64,000 bases of DNA from Kitasatospora atroaurantiaca (GCF_007828955.1 NZ_VIVR01000001.1:7130001-7194000), one strand, 5' to 3'; shown: positions 43,062 through 50,881, counted from the first letter of the stretch. Translations and numbers: made by a program. The notes: generated from the sequence alone by a model not told the origin.

Positions 43062-45340
43062 AGTTCACCGACGGCTACTGGCTGATGCGCCCGGGCTGCA
43101 CCGCCCGCTACGCCGCCGAGGTCGCCGACGTCCGGGCCGAGGAGCACCGGCTCACCCTCTACGCGCCGGTCAAGCACGTGCGCGGCCGCGGCGACACGCT
43201 CAACAGCCCGCTGCTGACCGTCGAGTGCTGGTCCCCGGCGGACGGCGTGATCGGGGTGCGCGCCACCCACCACGCCGGATCCGTCCGCCGCGGACCGGAG
43301 TTCGCCCTGCCCGGCGCGCAGGACGGCAGCGGGAAGGTCCACCGCGACGGGGCGGTGGTGGAGCTCATCGCCGGCGAACTGACGCTGCGCGTGGACACCT
43401 CCCAGCCCTGGTGCCTGGAGTTCACCGCCAGCGGCCGGGTGCTGACCAGCGTCGGCGAGCGCGGCACCGGTTTCGTCACCGACGCCGACGGCCGGCACCA
43501 CATGCTCGGCCAACTCGCACTCGGTGTCGGCGAACTGGTCTACGGGCTGGGGGAGCGGTTCACCCCGTTCGTCCGCAACGGCCAAGTGGTCGACATCTGG
43601 CAGGCCGACGGCGGCACCAGCAGCGAACAGTCTTACAAGAACATCCCGTTCCACCTGACCAACCGGGGTTACGGCGTCTTCGTCAACCATCCCGGGAAGG
43701 TCAGCTACGAGGTCGGATCCGAGTCGGTCGGACAGGTGCAGTTCAGCGTCGAGGACCAGTCGCTCGAGTACTTCGTCGTCCATGGCCCCACGCCCAAGGA
43801 AATCCTGGAGCGGTACACCGCGCTCACCGGCCGCCCCGCCCTGCCACCCGCATGGGCTCTCGGCCTGTGGCTCACCACCTCCTTCACCACCGACTACGAC
43901 GAGGCCACCGTCAACCGCTTCGTCGGCGGCATGGCCGAACGCGGCATCCCGCTCAGCGTCTTCCACCTCGACTGCTTCTGGATGCGCGAGTACCAGTGGT
44001 GCGACTTCGACTGGGACGCCGACACCTTCCCCGACCCGGCCGGCATGCTGGCCCGCCTCAAGCAGCAGGGCTTGCGGATCTCGGCGTGGATCAACCCGTA
44101 CATCGCCCAGAAGTCCGCGCTGTTCGAGGAGGGGATGCGCGAGGGGTACCTGGTGCGCCGAGCCGACGGCAGCGTGTGGCAGTGGGACCTGTGGCAGCCC
44201 GGCATGGCCCTGGTCGACTTCACCAACCCGGCCGCACGCGACTGGTACACCGACAAACTGCGCACCCTGCTCGCGCAAGGCGTGGACTGCTTCAAGACCG
44301 ACTTCGGCGAGCGCATCCCCACCGACGTCGTCTGGCACGACGGCTCCGACCCCGAGCGGATGCACAACTTCTACACCCACCTGTACAACCAGGCCGTCTT
44401 CGAGCTGCTGCGCGAGGAGCGCGGCGAGGGCGAGGCACTGCTGTTCGCCCGCTCCGCCACCGCCGGCGGGCAGCAGTACCCGGTGCACTGGGGCGGCGAC
44501 TGCGAGTCCCACTTCAACGCCATGGCCGAGTCCCTGCGCGGCGGACTCTCCCTCGGCCTGTCCGGCTTCGGCTTCTGGAGCCACGACATCGGCGGCTTCG
44601 AGGGCACCCCGACCCCGACCGTCTTCAAGCGCTGGGTGCAGTTCGGCCTGCTCTCCTCGCACAGCCGGCTGCACGGCAGCAAGTCCTACCGGGTGCCGTG
44701 GGACTACGGCGAGGAGGCGGTGGAGGTGACCCGCGAGTTCACCCTGCTCAAGCACCGGCTCGCGCCCTACCTGCAGCGCGCCGCCCAACACGCGCACGCC
44801 ACCGGCATCCCGGTGATGCGCGCCATGGTGCTCGAGTTCCCCGACGACCCCGCCGCCGCCACCCTCGACCGGCAGTACCTGCTCGGCGACGACCTGCTGG
44901 TCGCCCCGGTCTTCACCGACGACGGCACCGTCGAGTACTACGTCCCCGAGGGCACCTGGACCAACGTCCTGACCGGCCGCGAGGTCGTCGGCCCACGCTG
45001 GGTGAAGGAGCAGCACGGCTTCCACACCCTGCCGCTGCTCGCCCGCCCCGACTCCATCATCCCGCTCGCCGCCGACGACCAGCGCCCGGTCTCCGCCTGG
45101 GCCGACGGCGTCGAGTTGCGCGTCCACGCCTTCGCCGACGGCGCCGAACGCACCGTCACCATCCCGCGCAGCGACGGCGTCGGCGACAGCGCCCGCTTCC
45201 ACCTGCGCCGCACCGCCGACCGGCTCACCGTCACCACCGACAGCCCGCACCCGTGGCACGTGCGCATCGGCGGCCCGGACGGCCCCCTGCACACCCAGCC
45301 GGCCGGGACCCCGGAGGCCACCCTCCCATACCCGGCCTGA
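43058..45340 (+). CDS. GH31 alpha-xylosidase (YicI-like)
   Basis: A 760-residue cytoplasmic enzyme that cleaves alpha-xylose from xyloglucan oligosaccharides such as isoprimeverose. The barrel contains VFHLDCFWMREYQWCDFDWD, LRISAWINPYIAQKS, the nucleophile in DCFKTDFGERIPTDV (D414) and the acid/base Asp in HWGGDCESHFNAM (D481), nearly the same numbers as in E. coli YicI (D416/D482, from memory). The CFWM and KTDFGERIPTDV segments are characteristic of YicI-type alpha-xylosidases rather than alpha-glucosidases. This is the key gene pointing to xyloglucan. It ends the GH3-CE7-GH1-GH31 operon, with a 17-bp hairpin just downstream. Confidence 0.94.
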   Translation: MKFTDGYWLMRPGCTARYAAEVADVRAEEHRLTLYAPVKHVRGRGDTLNSPLLTVECWSPADGVIGVRATHHAGSVRRGPEFALPGAQDGSGKVHRDGAVVELIAGELTLRVDTSQPWCLEFTASGRVLTSVGERGTGFVTDADGRHHMLGQLALGVGELVYGLGERFTPFVRNGQVVDIWQADGGTSSEQSYKNIPFHLTNRGYGVFVNHPGKVSYEVGSESVGQVQFSVEDQSLEYFVVHGPTPKEILERYTALTGRPALPPAWALGLWLTTSFTTDYDEATVNRFVGGMAERGIPLSVFHLDCFWMREYQWCDFDWDADTFPDPAGMLARLKQQGLRISAWINPYIAQKSALFEEGMREGYLVRRADGSVWQWDLWQPGMALVDFTNPAARDWYTDKLRTLLAQGVDCFKTDFGERIPTDVVWHDGSDPERMHNFYTHLYNQAVFELLREERGEGEALLFARSATAGGQQYPVHWGGDCESHFNAMAESLRGGLSLGLSGFGFWSHDIGGFEGTPTPTVFKRWVQFGLLSSHSRLHGSKSYRVPWDYGEEAVEVTREFTLLKHRLAPYLQRAAQHAHATGIPVMRAMVLEFPDDPAAATLDRQYLLGDDLLVAPVFTDDGTVEYYVPEGTWTNVLTGREVVGPRWVKEQHGFHTLPLLARPDSIIPLAADDQRPVSAWADGVELRVHAFADGAERTVTIPRSDGVGDSARFHLRRTADRLTVTTDSPHPWHVRIGGPDGPLHTQPAGTPEATLPYPA

Positions 45341-45346
45341 ACCGCA

Positions 45347-45383
45347 CCGAAGGCGGGGTTCCGACCCGGAACCCCGCCTTCGG
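45347..45383 (+). terminator. Strong hairpin after GH31
   Basis: A perfect 17-bp stem (45347-45363 with 45367-45383) with a 3-base loop begins 7 bases past the GH31 stop, ending the rightward operon. Confidence 0.85.
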
Positions 45384-45417
45384 CACATCCCCGTACCCGT
45401 TATCCGGAAGAGCCGCC

Positions 45418-46398
45418 ATGGAAAGCCTGACCAAACGCCGGCTGACCGCCGACGAACTCGACACCCTGCTGCGCACCTCCACCGGCCTCGGCTGCCGGGT
45501 GGAGGCCGAACTGACCGACGGCTGGTTCAACAGCGTCCACCGCGTCCGGCTGGACGACGGCCGGCCCGCCGTGGTCAAACTCGCCCCGCCGCCCGACGTG
45601 CCGGTGCTCCGGTACGAACGCGGCATCCTCGCCACCGAGGCGATGGTCTACCGCCGTCTCGCCACCCTGCCGGCCGGCGCCGTACCGGCACCCCGACTGC
45701 TGTACGAGGGGGAGGAGTTCCTGGTCCTGTCGGTCCTGGACGGGACACCGTGGGACAAGGCGGGGGAGCGGCTGACCGCCGGTGCGGAGGCGGGGCTGCG
45801 CCGCGAACTCGGCGCGATCACCGCGCGCCTGCACACCCTGGCCTCGGCGGACGGCCGCTTCGGATACCCCGCGGCCGAGTCCGCGCTGTCCGCCGACGAC
45901 TGGCGGACGGCGTTCACCGCGATGGTGGAGGCGCTGCTGGAGGACGCCGACCGCTGGCAGGCCCCGCTCGGCGTGCGGCCCGGCGAGCTGCGGACCCTGG
46001 TGGCCGAAGGCGGCCAGGCCCTCGCGGAGGTCACCGAGCCGAAGCTGGTCCACTTCGACCTGTGGCCGGGCAACATCTTCGTGGATCCGGCGGGCCGCCG
46101 GATCACCGGGCTGATCGACCACGAGCGCGCGTTCTGGGGCGACCCCGCCGCCGAGCTGGTCTCGCTGGCCTTCGGCGGCGACACCGGACCGGACAGCGAC
46201 CTGGTGGCGGGCTACACCGGCGCGGGCGGACGCCTCGACTTCACCCCCGCCCTCCGGCACCGGCTGGCGCTCTACCAGCTGTACCTGGCCCTGCTGCTGG
46301 TCGTCGAGTGCGGCCCTCGCGGCTACCGGGGCGAGCACGTGTCGTTCTGCCGGGGCATGGTCGCCGAGGCGGTCGACCGCGTCCGGGCCCTGGGGTAG
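45418..46398 (+). CDS. Aminoglycoside/choline-kinase-type phosphotransferase family protein
   Basis: A 326-residue cytoplasmic kinase of the APH fold. The ATP lobe has VVKLAPPPDVPVLRYERG and ILATEAMVYRRL. The catalytic loop is LVHFDLWPGNIFVD (Asp and Asn as in the HxDxxxxN motif) and the metal-binding segment is ITGLIDHERAFWGDPAAEL. The start is ATG at 45418 with GGAAGA upstream. It follows the terminator of the xyloglucan operon, so it may have its own promoter. The substrate is unknown; a sugar or amino-sugar is possible given the neighbours, and antibiotic phosphorylation is the other usual role of the family. Confidence 0.8.
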   Translation: MESLTKRRLTADELDTLLRTSTGLGCRVEAELTDGWFNSVHRVRLDDGRPAVVKLAPPPDVPVLRYERGILATEAMVYRRLATLPAGAVPAPRLLYEGEEFLVLSVLDGTPWDKAGERLTAGAEAGLRRELGAITARLHTLASADGRFGYPAAESALSADDWRTAFTAMVEALLEDADRWQAPLGVRPGELRTLVAEGGQALAEVTEPKLVHFDLWPGNIFVDPAGRRITGLIDHERAFWGDPAAELVSLAFGGDTGPDSDLVAGYTGAGGRLDFTPALRHRLALYQLYLALLLVVECGPRGYRGEHVSFCRGMVAEAVDRVRALG

Positions 46399-46420
46399 CC
46401 GCCGTGCGGGGAGCCGTGGC

Positions 46421-46465
46421 GCCGACCACGGGGCCGGTCGCGCAGCTCCCCGCCCCGTGGTCGGC
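46421..46465. terminator. Bidirectional hairpin between convergent kinase and GHL6-like genes
   Basis: A 13-bp stem (46421-46433 with 46453-46465) with a 19-base loop lies between the two stops (46398 and 46476). Confidence 0.7.
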
Positions 46466-46475
46466 ATGCTCACCG

Positions 46476-48470
46476 TCAGCCGTGGTCGACCACGACCATC
46501 GCGTGCCCGTCCAGGCTGGTCACTCGCACGTGGACGTACTCGCCGTCGTACTGCCAGTCGAGCTCCTGCCCGGACGGCTGCAGCCGCACCGCGCTCGGCT
46601 CGCCCGTGACCCGCACCGAGACCGGCACGTCGACCAGCGGGAAGGCGTCGTGCACCAGGTCCAGCGCCGGGGTCTCCCGGGCGGGCACGAAGCTGATCAG
46701 GTGCACCACCGTGCCGGTGGGCGTGCTGACCACGCCGGTCTCCAGGTGGACCGGCCCGCCGATCCGCACCAGCGGATCGGGCAGCAGCCGGTCCAGCACC
46801 GCGCCGAGCAGCTGCCGGTACGTCTCCACGCCGTGCTCGTGGAACGCCTCCAGCAGGTTCACGGTCACCGCTCCCACCCCGTCGGCCACCGCCACGGCGA
46901 CCTCGTCCGTGGGGTCGGCCGGCGGCGTGTACGAGTGGCCGCAGAACCGGTCCCAGCTGCGGGGGAAGTACGGCGCCACCACCTTGGCCAGCACCTCCGC
47001 TCCGGCCCCGGCCCGAGCGGACAGCCGGGCGCCGTGGCTGATCACCGGGAAGTCCTCCGGCGCGCCGGGCACGCCCTGGCAGGCCAGGAAGGACTCGCCG
47101 TCCGGGGCGGGCGCCAGCCCCTCGACCGGCAGGTCGGGGAGGGTCGGCTCGGTGCCGTTCAGCAGCGCGGCCCCGATCAGCAGTACCGCCCCGCCGCCCG
47201 TGCGGTACTCCTGGAGCCGGTCGGCGAGGGAGTCGTCGACCCGGGTGGTCTCCGGCACCACCACGGCCCGGTACCCGCTCAGGTCCGACTCGGGGGTGAC
47301 CACGTCGAACTGCACCCGCAGCTGCTGCAGGGCGCGCACCGCGCCGATGATGCTCGCCCCGGGGTTGTCGCCGAGCGCGGAGTCGGAGAGCAGCGCGACC
47401 TCGCTGAGCACCCGGCCGCCCTCGACGAACGGCTCGCACCGCTCGATGTGCCGGTAGACCGAGCCGATCAGCTCGTACACCGCCGGGGACAGCGCGCCGC
47501 GCGGGTGCAGGACGTCGCCGACGCCGCCGGTCAGCCCGTGGCTGAGCATCTGGCTGCACTCGTAGAGCAGGGCGGCCCGGGGCTTGAGGGCGGCGTTGTC
47601 CCCCCAGCTCTCGTGGAACCGGCCGGTGTGGCTGAGGGTCGGCAGACCCATCGGCCGGACGAAGCGCGCCACGTACGGCAGGAAGGTGTAGCCCCAGCCG
47701 CCGGTCGGCAGACCCTCGATCTCGGCGTGGCGCACGAACTGCCGTTCCTCGGACAGCCGGGACTTGGGCCGGCTGTTGAACCAGACGCCCTGTGCGGCGT
47801 CCGCCGGCAGCGCCTTCTCCACCATGGCGGAGTAGCGCGCCATGTAGCGGTGGGCCACCAGGGTGGCGTAGCGCGCCCGGTGGTCGGCGTCCGCCGGGTC
47901 CAGGCCCTCGCGGCGCATGCCGTCGACCGCCCAGCGGCTCGCGCTCGGCTGGTCCCAGCACATGTCGATGAAGATCCCGTCGACCGGCGCGAAGCGCCGC
48001 AGCACCTCGTCCAACTGGTCGGCGAAATAGTCGGCGTACGGGCTGGACATGTCGAGCACGTTCCACCCGGCCTCGAAGGCGGAGGTGGTCCAGCGGTTGA
48101 GCTTCAGGTCCTCGCCGTGTCCGATCCACTCGGGGTGCTCCCGGGCGGCGTACTCGTCGACCTGGAGGGAGAGGTAGATGGGTGCGCGGATCCCCACCGC
48201 GTGCAGGGCGTCGACCTGCTCGGCCAGCAGGTCGAGGCCGGGGTCGAGGCCGGGGTGGCGCTCGGGCCGGTCGGTGGCGTGGTAGAGGAGGCCGTGGTGG
48301 CACTTGGCGAAGACGGTGACGCTGTCGACGGCGGCGTCCTTGAAGGTCTGCGCGAAGGCCGCCGGGTCGAAGTCCCGGCCGACGTCCGGGATGTCGGGCC
48401 CGGTGTGAAAGTCCAGGTGCACCGTGCGGCGCGGGAACCGGCTCGGGTCGGGCGGAGTGGGGCGGGACAA
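46476..48470 (-). CDS. Putative glycoside hydrolase, GHL6-like barrel with GH42-type trimerisation domain
   Basis: A 664-residue protein with no signal peptide. The N-terminal barrel (about 10-385) has VHLDFHTGPDIPDVGRDFDP, SVTVFAKCHHGLLYH, IRAPIYLSLQVDEYAARE and GIFIDMCWDQPSAS. These fit the hypothetical glycosyl hydrolase 6 group, which is related to alpha-amylase and GH29 barrels. The C-terminal half (about 385-600) looks like the glutamine-amidotransferase-like domain seen in GH42 (VALLSDSALG, YRAVVVPETTRV). Possible catalytic acids are the Asp in FIDMCWD and the Glu in RHAEIEG. Proximity to the damaged GH95 and SDR genes makes a fucoside or related deoxysugar substrate conceivable, but the reaction is unknown. 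Confidence 0.7.
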   Translation of the reverse strand: MSRPTPPDPSRFPRRTVHLDFHTGPDIPDVGRDFDPAAFAQTFKDAAVDSVTVFAKCHHGLLYHATDRPERHPGLDPGLDLLAEQVDALHAVGIRAPIYLSLQVDEYAAREHPEWIGHGEDLKLNRWTTSAFEAGWNVLDMSSPYADYFADQLDEVLRRFAPVDGIFIDMCWDQPSASRWAVDGMRREGLDPADADHRARYATLVAHRYMARYSAMVEKALPADAAQGVWFNSRPKSRLSEERQFVRHAEIEGLPTGGWGYTFLPYVARFVRPMGLPTLSHTGRFHESWGDNAALKPRAALLYECSQMLSHGLTGGVGDVLHPRGALSPAVYELIGSVYRHIERCEPFVEGGRVLSEVALLSDSALGDNPGASIIGAVRALQQLRVQFDVVTPESDLSGYRAVVVPETTRVDDSLADRLQEYRTGGGAVLLIGAALLNGTEPTLPDLPVEGLAPAPDGESFLACQGVPGAPEDFPVISHGARLSARAGAGAEVLAKVVAPYFPRSWDRFCGHSYTPPADPTDEVAVAVADGVGAVTVNLLEAFHEHGVETYRQLLGAVLDRLLPDPLVRIGGPVHLETGVVSTPTGTVVHLISFVPARETPALDLVHDAFPLVDVPVSVRVTGEPSAVRLQPSGQELDWQYDGEYVHVRVTSLDGHAMVVVDHG

Positions 48471-48527
48471 GGTGTTCTCCTCGCGTACGCGTACGGAAGT
48501 CGGGGCCTGCGAGCCGAGGAAGGGGCC

Positions 48528-49301
48528 TCAGTCGCGGGGGAGGAGGCGCGGGCCGCGCACGCCGCCGTCCACGGCGAGGTCGGTGCCGGTGGTGGCACCG
48601 GCGTGCGGGCCGGCCAGGTAGGCGATGGCGGTGGCCACCTGCTCGGCGGTCACCGGGTGGCCGGTGCGGCCGCGGGCCTCCGCGGAGGCCCGGTCGGGGC
48701 TCGGGCCGGAGCCGGCGTCGGGCAGCGGCTCCGGAACCGGCGCGGTCAGGGAGCCCGGGTCGACGCAGGTCACCCGGATGCCGTCGGCGGCCAGATCGGC
48801 GGCCATGGCCCGGGTCATCGACCGGACCGCGCCCTTGGACGCCGAGGACAGCACCGCCGAGGACAGCACCTGGGCGGGCAGTCCCTCGGCGGTCGCGACC
48901 GAGCAGGTGTTGACGATCGCCGGGGCCGGCGAGCGCCGCAGGTACGGCAGCGCGGCCCGGGTCGTGCGCATCACCCCGAGGACGCCGACCTCGAACATCC
49001 TGCGCCACTCCTCCTCGCCGCCCAGCTCGACGCCGTCGCGGGCGCCGACGCCGGCGCAGTTGACCAGGATGTCGATGCCGCCCAGCAGTTCGGCGGCCCA
49101 GGCCACCCCGGCGCGGACCGACTGCTCGTCCGCGACATCGGCGTACGCCCGGACCAGCGTGGACGGGACGCCGTCCGGTCGCACGTCGAGGCAGGCGACC
49201 CGCGCGCCGCGGGCCGCCAGCAGGCGGGCCGTGGCCAGCCCGATGCCCGAGGCGCCGCCGGTGACGACGGCCGCCAGGCCCGCGAAGTCGGGCTCACCCA
49301 T
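48528..49301 (-). CDS. SDR-family oxidoreductase lacking catalytic Tyr and Asn
   Basis: A 257-residue short-chain dehydrogenase-like protein. The NAD(P) site is normal: VTGGASGIGLA, DV after strand 2 (D39), NCAGVG, and the catalytic Ser in NTCSVAT (S134). The YxxxK motif reads S152-S-A-S-K156, so the catalytic Tyr is Ser, and the usual Asn of the NxxG helix motif is Gly (EVGVLGV, G106). The active site lies in VLSSAVLSSASKG, a perfect 15-bp tandem duplication, which probably caused the change. It may be inactive or may have become a binding protein. Its place between the GHL6-like hydrolase and the GH95 wreck suggests it was once a sugar dehydrogenase such as L-fucose dehydrogenase (inference). 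Confidence 0.8.
   Translation of the reverse strand: MGEPDFAGLAAVVTGGASGIGLATARLLAARGARVACLDVRPDGVPSTLVRAYADVADEQSVRAGVAWAAELLGGIDILVNCAGVGARDGVELGGEEEWRRMFEVGVLGVMRTTRAALPYLRRSPAPAIVNTCSVATAEGLPAQVLSSAVLSSASKGAVRSMTRAMAADLAADGIRVTCVDPGSLTAPVPEPLPDAGSGPSPDRASAEARGRTGHPVTAEQVATAIAYLAGPHAGATTGTDLAVDGGVRGPRLLPRD
48842..48871. repeat. 15-bp perfect tandem duplication inside the SDR active site
   Basis: GCCGAGGACAGCACC occurs twice in a row on the plus strand. In the gene it encodes VLSSA-VLSSA directly before SKG, at the place where the catalytic Tyr is expected. Confidence 0.85.
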
Positions 49302-49319
49302 GGCTGCTCCTCCTCCTCA

Positions 49320-49334
49320 ATACATAGGATGTAT
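49320..49334. promoter_or_regulatory. ATACAT-AGG-ATGTAT palindromic operator
   Basis: A perfect 6-3-6 inverted repeat at about 49320-49334 in an AT-rich island, 19 bases upstream of the SDR start and 18 bases upstream of a divergent GTG with a good ribosome site. The form suits a GntR- or IclR-type repressor. No intact regulator gene lies next to it. Confidence 0.6.
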
Positions 49335-49351
49335 TTATAGAAGGAGCGGCC

Positions 49352-49477
49352 GTGATCCGTCCAGAGGGTGTGACGAATGAGGCCACAAAGCGCCAGGTTT
49401 CAGGGAAAGTTGAGGCGGCAGCAGGCAATGGCTTCAGCTGCTCGCCGTTCGGTATTCGTCCCCAAGACATGGGATGA
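49352..49477 (+). other. Short ORF (41 codons) divergent from SDR, possible truncated regulator start
   Basis: GTG at 49352 has a textbook AAGGAG site 5 bases upstream and reads VIRPEGVTNEATKRQVSGK, then becomes low quality and stops at 49475-49477. The strong initiation signal next to an operator suggests the start of a former divergent gene, perhaps the regulator that bound that operator. The peptide itself is not recognised. Confidence 0.35.
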
Positions 49478-49495
49478 CCTGTTTAGCTTGTCGAT

Positions 49496-49922
49496 GTGTC
49501 TCTCAATGACCACGCCCCCGCCGACCCGCTCTGGTACCGCTACCCCGCCGACGACTTCCTCGACGCGCTCCCGCTCGGCAACGGCCGGCTCGGCGCGATG
49601 ACCCATGGAGGCATCGCCACCGAGCGGATCGACCTCAACGCCGACACGCTGTGGTCGGGCGGCCCGGGCCCCCGCGACCGGGCGGGCGCCGCCGAGCACC
49701 CGTGCGCCGTCCGCGCGGCCGTGCTGCGCGACCGCGCACTCGCCGTCACCGGCGCCGACGAGCGGTGGTGCTGGTCGCCGTCGGCACCGGCTACCGGGGC
49801 TGGCGCGAGCAGCCCGACGGCCCGCAGGCTGCGCTCGCCGAGGCCCGCCGGTGGCTGGCGGGCGCCGGGGGTCAGGACTACGAGAAGCTCCGCGCCGAGC
49901 ACCCGGCCGACCACCACAGGCT
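49496..49922 (+). pseudogene. GH95 alpha-L-fucosidase remnant with internal deletion and frameshift
   Basis: The first 75 codons read PLWYRYPADDFLDALPLGNG, RLGAMTHGGIATERIDLNAD and TLWSGGPGPRDRAG, the unmistakable N-terminus of GH95 fucosidases. At about 49766 the homology shifts frame and jumps roughly 180 residues to VVLVAVGTGYRGWREQPDG, RRWLAGAGGQDYEKL and HPADHHRL, a mid-protein GH95 block. It then ends near 49922 without the catalytic barrel. GH95 proteins are about 750 residues, so the active site is absent. There is no clear ribosome site before the GTG. This is the second broken fucosidase in the window. Confidence 0.85.
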
Positions 49923-50075
49923 CTCCGGCGTTCGCCAGGAGAAACGCACGGCTCTGAGGGGCTGTCAATACGTTCTGTACGGATCTGTGGCAAGTCGAGC
50001 ACAGGATTCCAAGGAGCACGACTGGCAATTGACGGGAACTCAGTGAACGCTCACACTCATCCCCGACCCTTCGGT
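49923..50075. other. Unassigned junction sequence after GH95 remnant
   Basis: About 150 bp of lower-GC sequence (GGGGCTGTCAATACG, TTCCAAGGAGCACGACTGG) has no recognised coding content. It may be an old insertion scar. A GTGAACGCTCACAC at 50043-50056 resembles the reverse complement of the GTGAGCGTTAAC element at 55689. Confidence 0.35.
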
Positions 50076-50137
50076 GCGCCGAGGCGAAACCCTCAGCGCG
50101 CCGAGCGAAACCCTCAGTGGGCCGAGGCGAAACCTCC
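50076..50137. repeat. Three imperfect tandem 20-21 bp repeats at the end of the sensor gene
   Basis: Units at 50076-50095, 50096-50116 and 50117-50137 share GCCGAG(G)CGAAACC(C)TC. The copy nearest the gene encodes the last residues GGFASAH; the other two lie past the stop and repeat that coding end. Confidence 0.65.
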
Positions 50138-50881
50138 TCGAAGGGTGACGGAGCCGCCGGCGGTCCGGGCGTCGACACGGTAGCTGTCGCCGGCCGCGGC
50201 GCGGGCGCCCGTGGCGTGGTTGAACTGCGCGGCGAACTCGTGCTGCCCGGCGGGCACGGTACGGCCCGGCTTGAGGACCCAGCGGTAGACCAGCGAGCCA
50301 CCGGACTCCTGGACGGTGACCGTGAAGTCGTCGGCCGGCAGGGTCCGCCAGGTGCCGGTGTCACGCACCCCGCCGGTCTGCGCGACCCGCAGCTCCACCG
50401 TGAGCGAGGTGAGCGGCTGGGAGGCTCCGAGGACCAGGTTGCTCTGGCCCCAGTAGATCGTGCTGTGCCCGTCCACCGAACCCTCGGTCCACAGCGGACC
50501 GTTCTGGACCCGCCCGGTCGGGAGCGACGGACTCGGACTCGGCCGCGACCCGCCCGTGGCGCTCGGCGCCGGACCGGTGGCTGTGGAGGGCGTCGACGGG
50601 GTGGGGCTGTTGACGGGGGACGGTGCGGCGGGGGACGTCACGGCGGGCGACGGTGACGGGCCGCTGACGATACCGGCGACGGCGAGGCCGCCGGTGGCCA
50701 GGATGCCGGCAGTGGCGAGGGCGGCGAGGGCCACCCTGCGCCCGGACCGGGCGATCGAGGGTGCGCGGTGTCGGAGCGCCGGGCCGGCGGCGCGCTGCTC
50801 AACCAGCGCGATGATCTTGGCTCGGTCGGGGTGGTGGTACGCGGCAGCCTCTCGCAGCTGTCGGCTGATTTCCTCGTTCAC
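50114..50881 (-). CDS. Membrane-anchored anti-sigma-like protein with extracellular beta-sandwich domain
   Basis: A 255-residue protein. The cytoplasmic part is residues 1-50 (MNEEISRQLREAAAYHHPDR, helical, a plausible sigma-contact region). One membrane helix follows at about 51-75 (VALAALATAGILATGGLAVAG), then a Pro/Ser/Thr wall-spanning linker (about 76-125) and an exported domain of about 125 residues with aromatic motifs (HSTIYWGQSNLVL, LVYRWVLKPG, FAAQFNHATG) resembling a carbohydrate-binding beta-sandwich. The GTG start overlaps the stop of the ECF sigma gene (GTGA), so the two are made together. I infer a sensor/anti-sigma factor that responds to polysaccharide outside the cell. A decayed copy of the outer domain lies at 60073-60556. 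Confidence 0.75.
   Translation of the reverse strand: MNEEISRQLREAAAYHHPDRAKIIALVEQRAAGPALRHRAPSIARSGRRVALAALATAGILATGGLAVAGIVSGPSPSPAVTSPAAPSPVNSPTPSTPSTATGPAPSATGGSRPSPSPSLPTGRVQNGPLWTEGSVDGHSTIYWGQSNLVLGASQPLTSLTVELRVAQTGGVRDTGTWRTLPADDFTVTVQESGGSLVYRWVLKPGRTVPAGQHEFAAQFNHATGARAAAGDSYRVDARTAGGSVTLRGGFASAH

Noticed and set aside
42998..45388. 796-codon minus-strand frame opposite GH31
   Set aside because: It is Val/Gly/Glu-rich with no motifs, while the plus strand encodes a full GH31 with both catalytic residues.
50076..50137. CRISPR-like array
   Set aside because: Only three adjoining degenerate units without spacers, and they repeat coding sequence.
49540..50364. Minus-strand 274-codon frame over the GH95 remnant
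   Set aside because: No motifs, and it overlaps the intact sensor gene out of frame; treated as a shadow.
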